Part shown: positions 25,238-33,209 of the stretch, one piece after another
Layout of the letters: the number at the start of each line of letters is the position of its first letter
Numbering within the stretch: the stretch's first letter is position 1
Source: an uncultured bacterium
GTDB taxonomy: Bacteria; Verrucomicrobiota; Lentisphaeria; Victivallales; UBA1829
Assembly: GCA_902774245.1 (NCBI GenBank)
Contig: CACYHQ010000013.1
Location: 1-54,113 of the forward strand
Length of the DNA stretch: 54,113 nucleotides
Direction of reading: 5' to 3'
Translations under genes and position numbers: made by a program
The notes under the pieces: model-generated
What the model was told of the DNA's origin: nothing
The model's input: the letters and a program-made list of their open reading frames with translations, nothing else
Databases searched by the model: none

Positions 25238-26148
25238 TTTTTGTCTTCCTTGTCCTTGGTTTTATCCTTGTCCGCGTCCGCCGCCGGAGCGGGGACCGCG
25301 GGCGTTTCGTCGTCTTTCGAGAGGAAGAGGTCGGCGGGGGCCTTGGCCTCCTCCACGCGTCCGGCGTCGCGCTTGTCGAATTCGACGCGGGTGCGCCAGT
25401 CCTGCCCGAACAGGAAAAGCTCCTGCACGACGTAGAAATCGTTTTCCTTCTTCACGCCGCCGAGTTCGAGCTCGCGGTACGGCTTGGTCTTTTCGTCCGG
25501 GAGCGTGCGGAACCAGTGGGCTTTCAGCGGGAAGAAGTATTCCGTGCTCAGCCAGACGCGCACATAGTCGTTCTCGCCGCCCTTCAGCACGAACACGCGG
25601 CAGTCGATCATCTTCACGCTCTCCGGTTTCTCCTCGCGCACCAGGTCGCGGTAGAGGAACCCGAGCGTGAGGTCGGAGGGCATGATGCCGTACAGGGAGA
25701 GGCGCGTTTTGTTCTTGTCCGGGACGTCGGTCTCCTGCGTGAAAACGGGCGGCGTGTCGAACGTCTGCCCCATCTCGTAGTATTCGTTTCCGGCGAAGAC
25801 GAGCTGAGCGATCACGCGTTTCGGGGTGAAGCGGATGCCGACGCGGATCGTGTCCTTGACCGCGCTGGACCCGCTGCGGCGGTGCGTGGCCGTGCCTTCC
25901 ATCTTCGCCCAGGATTCGCCGGCGGGAGCGCGGCGCGCCATGCGGAGGAATGCCTCGGCGGAGATCTTCGCGGGATCGGTCTCGACGCCTTCGGGGAAGA
26001 GCGCCTTGAGGACTTCGGGCGGAAGGTCCTTCTGCGGCGGGATTTCGTCTTTCTTCGGGGCTTCATCGGCGGCGTATGCGAACGATGCGGCCGTCATGGT
26101 AAGCAGGGAACAGAGAATCAATCGGGGGGAAATGCGGATCATGGTCAT
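25234..26148 (-). CDS. Exported protein, LolA-like (outer-membrane lipoprotein-sorting) fold
   Basis: A 304-residue protein with a clear signal peptide (MTMIRISPRLILCSLLTMTA, cleaving after SFAYA) and a beta-rich body. The succession VIAQLVFAGNEYYEMG, GFLYRDLV, CRVFVLKGGENDYVRVWLS, YFFPLKAHWF and DFYVVQELFLFGQDWRTRVEF resembles the LolA/LolB-like lipoprotein-sorting family. It ends with a Lys/Asp-rich tail (DADKDKTKDKEDKK). Its ATG overlaps the lon stop; ATG 26142 has better ribosome-site spacing and may be the real start. A periplasmic role in lipoprotein or lipid handling is inferred from fold resemblance only. Confidence 0.65.
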   Translation of the reverse strand: MTMIRISPRLILCSLLTMTAASFAYAADEAPKKDEIPPQKDLPPEVLKALFPEGVETDPAKISAEAFLRMARRAPAGESWAKMEGTATHRRSGSSAVKDTIRVGIRFTPKRVIAQLVFAGNEYYEMGQTFDTPPVFTQETDVPDKNKTRLSLYGIMPSDLTLGFLYRDLVREEKPESVKMIDCRVFVLKGGENDYVRVWLSTEYFFPLKAHWFRTLPDEKTKPYRELELGGVKKENDFYVVQELFLFGQDWRTRVEFDKRDAGRVEEAKAPADLFLSKDDETPAVPAPAADADKDKTKDKEDKK

Positions 26149-29100
26149 TTTCCTTTCTTGGCTGAAGTGGCGCCGGTTGTTTTGCGCGGCACTTTCTTCT
26201 CCGGGGCGTTTCCGGCATGTGCGGCGGACGAGACTTTGACCTGGAGTTTCCGCGTTTTCGCGGGACGGAAGCTCTTCGGCGCGGTTTTGCGGACGTGCTT
26301 TTTGCGGACCGGAGACGTTGCGGATTGTTCCGTTTTCACGGGAGCATGCAGCGAGATCACCGGTGCGTCGTTCGCGGTTTCATTCGCCGTTGAAATCTTT
26401 ACGTCGAGATGGAATTTATTATCCGCCTTGAACGACTTGGGCGGGGCGGGCTTCTGCGGCTCGGGCAGGGGATGCTGATCGGGCGCTTTCAGCGGGGCCT
26501 GCCCGACCGTGAACGAGGCGTTCGGTTTTTTCCCGTAATTCACGACCAGCGTCGGCATTCTGAACTCGAACTGCGACGCGGAATGGTGCTCCGGCTTCTT
26601 TTCATCGGCGGGTGCAACCGGGGTGGATTCCGGCTTTTTCTCTTCCTGAGCTGGCTTTTTGTCGTCCGTTTTCGCCTCGGATTGAGCAGGCTTGTCTTCC
26701 GTTTTCTGAGATTCCGGCTTCTTTTCTTCGGCGGGAGCAGATGGTTTTTCCTCCGGCTTTACTGTTTCAGACTTCGCCGCAGGTTTTTCCTCGGCAGGTT
26801 TCACCTCGGGAGGTTTTACCGTTTCAGATGCGACATCCGCCGGTTTCGCCTCGGACTTGGAATCCGTCTTCTGATCCTGCTTTTTCTCCTCGGGTTCGAC
26901 CTTCTGGAAGAGATAGTCGTCGTACTCGTAGAACTCGTCTTTGGTCTTTTCGGCGCGCTTCGGGACGAACGGCTTGACGTTCTTCGGCAGCGCGATCTTC
27001 AATACCTCGTCGATCGTGCGGACGAAGTGGAACGTGATCTTGCTGCGGACCTCCTGCGGAACGTCCTCCATGTCCTTTTCGTTGTCGGCGGGCATAATGA
27101 CGTCGCGGATCCCGGCCCGGAGCGCGGCAATCACTTTCTCGCGGACGCCGCCGATGGGCGTGACTTTCCCGCTGAGCGTGATCTCGCCAGTCATGGAGAG
27201 GCGCGGTTTCACGGGTTTGTCCGTGAGAAGCGACACGATGGCGGTGGCGAGCGTGATGCCCGCGGACGGGCCGTCCTTCGGCGTGGCGCCGTCCGGCACG
27301 TGAATATGGAAATCGTTTTCCTTGAATATTTTCTGGTCGATCTTGAGCGCTTTCGCGTGACCGCGGACGTAGCTGAACGCCGCGAGCGCGCTTTCCTTCA
27401 TGACGTCGCCGAGCGAACCGGTGAGCTTCAGTTCGCCCCGGCCGGGCATCTTGGCGGCCTCGACCTCAAGCGTAGTGCCGCCGCAGCTGGTCCACGCCAT
27501 GCCGGTCACGACGCCGACGCGCGGGATGTTCTCGCTTTCGTCGCCGGTGAACTTGCGCGGCCCGAGCAGTTCGCGGACCAGCTTGTCGTCCACGACGACC
27601 GGCTTCTCCGGCGGCAGACCGCCGTTCTGTTCCACGAACCTGCGAACGAGCTTGCGACAGACCGACGCGATGGTGCGTTCCAGGCTGCGGACGCCCGCCT
27701 CCATGGTGTAATGCTCGATGATCTCGAACGCGGCACTGTGCTTGAAGCGCACGAACGAGTTGTCGAGGCCGTTTTCCACCATCTGGCGCGGGATCAGGTA
27801 ACGTTTCGCGATCTGTTCCTTTTCGAGCGCGGTGTAGCCGGGCAGGCGGATGATCTCCATGCGGTCGAGCAACGGACGCGGGATGGTCTCCAGCATGTTC
27901 GCTGTCGCGATGAACATCACCTTGCTGAGGTCGTAGTCTACCTCAAGATAATGGTCGTTGAACGCCTTGTTTTGTTCCGGGTCGAGCACTTCGAGCAGCG
28001 CGGACGCCGGATCACCCTTGTAATCGCTGCCGAGCTTGTCCAGCTCGTCAAGCATGAACACCGGATTGACCGTCCCGGCGCGTTTCATGCCCTGGATGAT
28101 GCGTCCGGGGAGCGCGCCGATGTACGTGCGGCGGTGGCCGCGGATCTCCGCCTCGTCGCGGATGCCGCCGAGCGACATGCGGACGAACTTGCGGTTGAGG
28201 GAGACGGCGATGGAGCGTCCGAGCGAGGTCTTGCCGACGCCGGGCGGTCCGATGAAGCAGATGATCGGGGACTTGCTGTTCTTTTTGAGCTGGTGGACGG
28301 CGAGGAATTCGAGGATGCGCTCCTTCACGTCCTTGAGTCCGTAGTGGTCGGCGTCGAGCACGGACGCCGCGACCTGCACGTCGGCGCGTTCTTCGGTCGC
28401 CTGCGTCCACGGCACGCTGAGCAGCCAGTCGATGTAGGTGTAGGAGATATTGTACTCCGGCGAGGATGCCGGGACCATGTTGAGGCGTTCGAGTTCCTTC
28501 GTCACGACCTTGTACGCCGCCTCGGGGAGGTGCGCCTTTTCGATGCGTTCCGAGATCGCGACCACGTCCGGGTTGCGGTTGTCCTCGCCCAGCTCCTCGC
28601 GGATCTGCTTGAGCTGTTCGCGCAGGAAGAACTCGCGCTGCTGCTTCGACATGGCGTCGTGGACCTGGCGCTGGATTTCGGATCCGAGGCGCAGGACTTC
28701 AAGTTCGCGGTTGAGCAGGATCGTCAGGAAATGCAGGCGGTCCTGAAGCTTCAGCGAGGTGAGCAGGACGACCTTCTCCGCGAAGGAGATGTTGAGCGTA
28801 TCGGCGATCACGTCCGCGATGCGCGAATTGTCCGTCATGTTGAGCACGGCGATCTTCAGTTCCTCCGGGAAATTCGGTGCGAACGAGATGACTTCCTGGA
28901 ACTGCTTTGTCGCGTTTCGGACCATCGCCGCCGTCTCCAGTGATGCGTCCGGGGCGTCGGAAAGCCGGTGCACCTTCATGACCATGTACGGCTTGCCCGG
29001 CACGACCGTCATGAATCGGCAGCGCGCGATGCCGCGCACGAGCACGCGGACCGTGCCGTCCGGGAATTTCAGCGTCTTCACGATCCGGGCGAGCGCACCG

Positions 29101-29477
29101 ACGGAGGCGATCCGGCGTTTGTTGAGCAGGAACGAGCTGGTATTCGGGTCGAACGCCTTGCCTTTGATCAGGCCGCGCATGGATTCGTCGTCCGGCACCT
29201 CCGGGAACAGCGCGATCATGCGGTCGCCGGTCGATGCGGCGTCCATCATCGCGATCATGCCCGGGTCGTTCAGGACGAGCGGCGTGAGCGCGTGAGGGAA
29301 TACGACGATGCCGCCCAGGATGAGGGCGGGCGCATCTATAATGCGATCCACGGAGGAATCGTCCTGGGACGGGTCATTTCCGTTTTCTCCTGAAACCGTA
29401 ATGCTGAGCGGAGCAAAGGACGCCTGATCCTTCGCTTCCTTGAATTCCATGTTCTGATTGTCTTTGTCGTCTTTCAT
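26145..29477 (-). CDS. lon: ATP-dependent protease Lon with a long disordered C-terminal extension
   Basis: An 1110-residue Lon; typical Lon proteins are about 780-820 residues. N-terminal substrate domain (APALILGGIVVFPHALTPL...), AAA+ domain with Walker A GPPGVGKTSLGRS and Walker B PVFMLDELDKLG, and the protease domain with Ser738 in PKDGPSAG and Lys781 in GGVREK, spaced 43 residues as in the family. The core ends near IALPKN (about 835). The remaining 275 residues are rich in Lys, Glu, Pro and Ala (EEKKPESQKTEDKPAQ type), then a short ordered-looking stretch (FEFRMPTLVVNYGKKP) and a very basic, histone-H1-like tail ending KKVPRKTTGATSAKKGK. The tail may bind nucleic acid or clients. Start is preceded by AGGAAGGG. 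First gene of a five-gene leftward operon. Confidence 0.93.
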   Translation of the reverse strand: MKDDKDNQNMEFKEAKDQASFAPLSITVSGENGNDPSQDDSSVDRIIDAPALILGGIVVFPHALTPLVLNDPGMIAMMDAASTGDRMIALFPEVPDDESMRGLIKGKAFDPNTSSFLLNKRRIASVGALARIVKTLKFPDGTVRVLVRGIARCRFMTVVPGKPYMVMKVHRLSDAPDASLETAAMVRNATKQFQEVISFAPNFPEELKIAVLNMTDNSRIADVIADTLNISFAEKVVLLTSLKLQDRLHFLTILLNRELEVLRLGSEIQRQVHDAMSKQQREFFLREQLKQIREELGEDNRNPDVVAISERIEKAHLPEAAYKVVTKELERLNMVPASSPEYNISYTYIDWLLSVPWTQATEERADVQVAASVLDADHYGLKDVKERILEFLAVHQLKKNSKSPIICFIGPPGVGKTSLGRSIAVSLNRKFVRMSLGGIRDEAEIRGHRRTYIGALPGRIIQGMKRAGTVNPVFMLDELDKLGSDYKGDPASALLEVLDPEQNKAFNDHYLEVDYDLSKVMFIATANMLETIPRPLLDRMEIIRLPGYTALEKEQIAKRYLIPRQMVENGLDNSFVRFKHSAAFEIIEHYTMEAGVRSLERTIASVCRKLVRRFVEQNGGLPPEKPVVVDDKLVRELLGPRKFTGDESENIPRVGVVTGMAWTSCGGTTLEVEAAKMPGRGELKLTGSLGDVMKESALAAFSYVRGHAKALKIDQKIFKENDFHIHVPDGATPKDGPSAGITLATAIVSLLTDKPVKPRLSMTGEITLSGKVTPIGGVREKVIAALRAGIRDVIMPADNEKDMEDVPQEVRSKITFHFVRTIDEVLKIALPKNVKPFVPKRAEKTKDEFYEYDDYLFQKVEPEEKKQDQKTDSKSEAKPADVASETVKPPEVKPAEEKPAAKSETVKPEEKPSAPAEEKKPESQKTEDKPAQSEAKTDDKKPAQEEKKPESTPVAPADEKKPEHHSASQFEFRMPTLVVNYGKKPNASFTVGQAPLKAPDQHPLPEPQKPAPPKSFKADNKFHLDVKISTANETANDAPVISLHAPVKTEQSATSPVRKKHVRKTAPKSFRPAKTRKLQVKVSSAAHAGNAPEKKVPRKTTGATSAKKGK

Positions 29478-29519
29478 CGGTACCCTTCCTGGCGGGCTTT
29501 TAGTGCCCCGCCTTTACAT

Positions 29520-29548
29520 AATGTAACGCATCAACGCGCGTTTCGCAA
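29520..29548 (-). promoter_or_regulatory. Promoter and palindrome upstream of lon
   Basis: Minus strand: TTGCGA (29548-29543), a 17-bp spacer and TACATT (29525-29520). TTACAT-A-ATGTAA at 29514-29526 is a palindrome over the -10. A GGCGGG/CCCGCC stem (29491-29512) lies in the leader. Confidence 0.45.
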
Positions 29549-29652
29549 GTGGAAAAAGCGTTTTTTATGCCCGCTTTCGTGCATTTTTCGGGAAAGATAC
29601 GGATACACAGTGGCACCCGGCGGAAAAATGGCATGACGCGCCCCCCGGAACC

Positions 29653-29680
29653 TTGAAAATTCGGATTCCGCGTGTACAGT
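29653..29680 (+). promoter_or_regulatory. Promoter for the O-antigen ligase-like gene
   Basis: TTGAAA at 29653-29658, a 16-bp spacer and TACAGT at 29675-29680. It faces the lon promoter across the 245-base divergent gap, which holds no gene. Confidence 0.5.
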
Positions 29681-29722
29681 ATTAGATTGCCATTTTTCAG
29701 CGTTTTTTGGAGAGTATAAGTC

Positions 29723-31696
29723 ATGCCGGACGAGGAGTCAACCACACGCAGCACCGTGACCGCCGCCGTGTTCATTTTCCTGGCAGCCATGCTGGTCTGC
29801 CCGGGGATGCTCCTCTGCGTGCCGTCGTGGTCGTTCCGGTTCTTTGAAACGGGGACGATCGTGCTCGCGGCCGCAGGCGCTGCACTGCTCTTTCCGCAAC
29901 GCGTCCTGTCCGTTTACGACCATCTGCCGCGCGGCCTGCTCATCGCGTGCGGGATCCTGCTCGGCATCGGGGTGTGGCACGGTCTTCGTCATTCGGGGCA
30001 ATACAATGCTGCGGAAACGGGCGAACTCTTCCTCTCGGTCGCCGTGCCGTTCGCCGTGTGCGTATTCGCCCGTGAATTCAAACGTCTTCTGCCGTGGTAT
30101 CTGACGCTCTTCTGGCTGATCGACGTCGCGCTCGGATTCGTCGAGTATTACGGCCTGCACTGGTTCCTTTTCGGACTGCCGGGGAACATCAACTGGAACG
30201 CCGCGTTCCTCGCTGTCACCGCCCCGTTCGCGATCCTGACGGCGTGGAAATGGTGTCCCTCCGAGGATAATTGGAGCGCGAATGCTCTCTGGCGCAACGG
30301 GTCCCTCCTCCTCGTCGCCGGCGTGACTGTCTGGCAGATCGCGCTGACGGATTCGCGCGGCACGATCCTGGGCATCGCTGCCGCCGGGGCGCTATGGATA
30401 TTTCTGAAGCTGGGACACCGCGGACGCCGCCTGACCCTGTTTGCCGTGCTGACGCTGGCGATCGTCGGGTCGGTCTGGTTCGCTTTTTTCACCTCGCATG
30501 ACCGCATCCTGGAGGACCTTTCGCGCGACGAACGCGTCTTCCTGGCGAACACGACCATGAGCATGATCGCGGAACAGCCGGAAATCGGGTTCGGCGCTCC
30601 GTCGTTCGAGCAGGAATACCTGAACTTCCGTCGTCCGGAGTTCTTCTCCATGCGGCACTCCGCAGTGCGCATCGACCACCCGCACAACCATCTGCTGTAC
30701 GTCGCGGCGTCGTTCGGCATCCTCGGCGTGCTCTGCTGGCTTTATCTTGTGCTGGAGCCCATGTTCTTCGCCGCGAAACGCATCGCCGGCGAAACCTGGG
30801 GTCGCACGGACGTAAAACTCCCGGCCGGGATGACGGCATGGGAATTCCGCAACTGCGGACTGGACGACGAAACGAGGCTCTCGCTGCTGTGCCTCACGGG
30901 GCTGCTCGTCCACGCGCAGTTCGACCTCGTGCTTTTCCGCTGGCCGACCAATCTCCTCGCCATGATCTTCCTCGGCCTTCTTATCCACGAACGGGAAGGC
31001 GCTCCCGCCCCCTTCTGGCGCCCGCCCGCGTTCCTGAGGCGATTCCGCTGGCATTTCCTCAAAAGGCTGGAACGGAACGGTTCCGCCGAACACCGCTCGG
31101 GACGCCTGATCCGGCCATCCCTCTTCGCGTTCGGCGTCGTCCTGCTCTGCGTCGGGCTCTTTTCCGCGTTCAGCAATTTTGCGGCGGAATCCATTGCCTG
31201 GCACGCGGACAACGTTGCGCTGGAGGGGCGGCACGGCGACGCATCCCGGCTCTACCTCATGGCGGCATCCATGCCCGGCTCAAGTCTGCCGCTCAAAGCC
31301 CGCGCGCTCAACCATGCCTCGCTTCACGATACTGCGCACGCCTCGCGCTACTACGCCATGTTCGCCGCGAGCAGCACGCCCGATTTCGGTTACGTCAACG
31401 ACTATTTCGCCCGGGCCTGCGTGATCGGCGGGCATCCCGCGGACGCCGTGCCGTTCCTCAAACGCGCCATGACTCTGCGCCCGCGGTCCGTTCTGCCGCT
31501 CCTCATGCTCGCGGATGTTTACGAGCGCCTCGGAAGCCGCGGCGCGGTCGACGCCGTGCAGGAACGTCTCGACCAGCTCATGGCGTACCGGCGTCTCGGG
31601 CAGGAAGACCTCGAAACCATCTACAAGAATCAGGAACTGGATCTGCACACATGGTTCAAACGCGATCCGGTCCTTATGAAGGAAAATAACTTATGA
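29723..31696 (+). CDS. O-antigen ligase/polymerase-family membrane protein with C-terminal repeats
   Basis: A 657-residue polytopic membrane protein (about 10-12 hydrophobic segments in residues 10-480). The Wzy/WaaL signatures are present: a periplasmic loop with DSRGTILGI before a membrane segment and IDHPHNHLLYVAASFGILGVL, the conserved H-x-H-N motif. After a last membrane segment (LFAFGVVLLCVGLFSAFSNF) the C-terminal 150 residues look like TPR-type helices (RYYAMFAASS, AVPFLKRAMTLRPRSVLPLLMLADVYERLG). It likely joins or polymerises surface glycans in the inner membrane. Its stop overlaps the murD start (ATGA). Confidence 0.82.
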   Translation: MPDEESTTRSTVTAAVFIFLAAMLVCPGMLLCVPSWSFRFFETGTIVLAAAGAALLFPQRVLSVYDHLPRGLLIACGILLGIGVWHGLRHSGQYNAAETGELFLSVAVPFAVCVFAREFKRLLPWYLTLFWLIDVALGFVEYYGLHWFLFGLPGNINWNAAFLAVTAPFAILTAWKWCPSEDNWSANALWRNGSLLLVAGVTVWQIALTDSRGTILGIAAAGALWIFLKLGHRGRRLTLFAVLTLAIVGSVWFAFFTSHDRILEDLSRDERVFLANTTMSMIAEQPEIGFGAPSFEQEYLNFRRPEFFSMRHSAVRIDHPHNHLLYVAASFGILGVLCWLYLVLEPMFFAAKRIAGETWGRTDVKLPAGMTAWEFRNCGLDDETRLSLLCLTGLLVHAQFDLVLFRWPTNLLAMIFLGLLIHEREGAPAPFWRPPAFLRRFRWHFLKRLERNGSAEHRSGRLIRPSLFAFGVVLLCVGLFSAFSNFAAESIAWHADNVALEGRHGDASRLYLMAASMPGSSLPLKARALNHASLHDTAHASRYYAMFAASSTPDFGYVNDYFARACVIGGHPADAVPFLKRAMTLRPRSVLPLLMLADVYERLGSRGAVDAVQERLDQLMAYRRLGQEDLETIYKNQELDLHTWFKRDPVLMKENNL

Positions 31697-33051
31697 CCAG
31701 TGAATTCAGCGGCATGACACTCATCGCCGGATGCGGAGTCAGCGGACGCGCCGCCGCCCGCCTCGCCGCCCGCCTCGGCATTCCCTTTGCTCTGCTCGAC
31801 GAAAAGGACAACGATTCCCTGCGGGCGTTCGCCGCATCCCTCCCGAAACAGCCCGAGGCCGTTTACTTCGGATTCCGCGCGCAGGACGAACTGCCTCATT
31901 TCGAATGTACTGTGCTCAGCCCCGGATTCCGTGCCGGAAATCCTGTGCGGGCGAAACTCGCCGAAGTCTCCGGCCGTCTCGTGAGCGAACTTGAGTTCGC
32001 GCTCAATTCCTGCGGAAAACCGTTCGTCGGCATCACCGGGACCAACGGCAAGACGACCACGACCGAGCTGACCGCCGAACTCTTCCGCGCCGCCGGAGTC
32101 CGGGCGTGCGCCTGCGGCAACAACGGTTACGCCATGAGCGACGCCGCGATCGACTGCCTCGACGGCAAGCTTGATCTCCCGGTCGTCGAGATCAGTTCGT
32201 TCCAGCTCGAGATCATGCCCGTGCCGCATCCGCTTGCCGCCGCGGTCCTGAACCTGGCGTCCGATCACATCGACCGTCACGGCAGCATGGAGGCGTACGC
32301 CGCCGCGAAATTCAAGCTGCTCGGCGATCCCGCCGCCGTCTGCGTGGTGAACTCGCTCATCCTCGAACGCTTTAAAACCGCCGCTCCCGAACAACAACTC
32401 TATACCTTCTCGGCGAATATGCCCGCTGATTTTACGGCGCAAAGTGGTTCGCTGTGTTTCCGCGGACGCGCTATCATTTCCATTGAGAATCTTGCGTTGA
32501 AGGGTGTCCATAATCTGGAAAACGCGCTTGCCGCCCTCGCGCTTCTTGCTTCGGTTCAGGGCGAAGATGCGGTGTTCGATCCCGCCGTGACCGGCGCCCT
32601 AGCGAAATTCGAGTCCGGGCCGCACAGACTGGAACATTTTCTGACCGCGAACGGCGTGCAGTACATCAACGACTCGAAGGCGACCAATCCGCACGCCGTG
32701 AACGCCGCGCTCGCCGCGGTCGGAGGGGATCACAACGTGGTCATCCTGCTCGGCGGCCTGGATAAGGCGATGGATTTCGAGGAACTTGTGCCGAGCCTGA
32801 AATACCTGAAACACGCCGTCGTCTTCGGTTCGTGTGGACAGAAGATCGCCGCATACCTCGAAAAACAAACCGTGCCGTTCTCCATGAGCGGGACATTCCC
32901 GGAAGCCGTCGAAAAGGCCGTCTCCGCCGCGTCGTCCGGCGACATCGTGCTGCTCTCGCCTGCCACCGCCAGCATGGATATGTTCCGCGATTACAAGGAC
33001 CGCGGCGACCAGTTCAAGGCTTTGTGCCGGAAATTTGCGGCGCGGAAATAA
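31693..33051 (+). CDS. murD: UDP-N-acetylmuramoylalanine--D-glutamate ligase
   Basis: A 452-residue Mur ligase. N-terminal Rossmann-like UDP domain (LIAGCGVSGRAAARLAARLG), central ATPase domain with P-loop GITGTNGKTTTTEL (about 113-126), VVEISSFQLE, NLASDHIDRHGSMEAYAAAK, and a C-terminal domain with VQYINDSKATNPHAVNAAL, LGGLDKAMDF and LLSPATASMDMFRDYKDRGDQF, which are specific to MurD. It adds D-Glu to UDP-MurNAc-L-Ala in the cytoplasm. It is translationally coupled to the ligase-like gene rather than lying in a dcw cluster, which is unusual. Confidence 0.95.
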   Translation: MTSEFSGMTLIAGCGVSGRAAARLAARLGIPFALLDEKDNDSLRAFAASLPKQPEAVYFGFRAQDELPHFECTVLSPGFRAGNPVRAKLAEVSGRLVSELEFALNSCGKPFVGITGTNGKTTTTELTAELFRAAGVRACACGNNGYAMSDAAIDCLDGKLDLPVVEISSFQLEIMPVPHPLAAAVLNLASDHIDRHGSMEAYAAAKFKLLGDPAAVCVVNSLILERFKTAAPEQQLYTFSANMPADFTAQSGSLCFRGRAIISIENLALKGVHNLENALAALALLASVQGEDAVFDPAVTGALAKFESGPHRLEHFLTANGVQYINDSKATNPHAVNAALAAVGGDHNVVILLGGLDKAMDFEELVPSLKYLKHAVVFGSCGQKIAAYLEKQTVPFSMSGTFPEAVEKAVSAASSGDIVLLSPATASMDMFRDYKDRGDQFKALCRKFAARK

Positions 33052-33089
33052 GACCTTATGGAACAAACCGCGAAAGTGCGTGTCTAAAG

Positions 33090-33157
33090 GTTTTGACGCC
33101 GGAAGCGTCCGCGACCGTTTTATTGGATAGTCAGGATGATTTGCCGGACGTCAAAAC
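33090..33157 (+). repeat. Inverted repeat in the murD-bat gap
   Basis: GTTTTGACGCCGG (33090-33102) pairs with CCGGACGTCAAAAC (33144-33157) with one bulged base, separated by about 41 bases. It has no U-run. It could form a long-range mRNA stem or mark a regulator site upstream of the Bat genes. No convincing promoter was found in this gap. Confidence 0.35.
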
Positions 33158-33209
33158 TCTGAAACATCAATGAATCGCGGCGGAATCCGCCCGAAGGAAG
33201 CACTGCATT

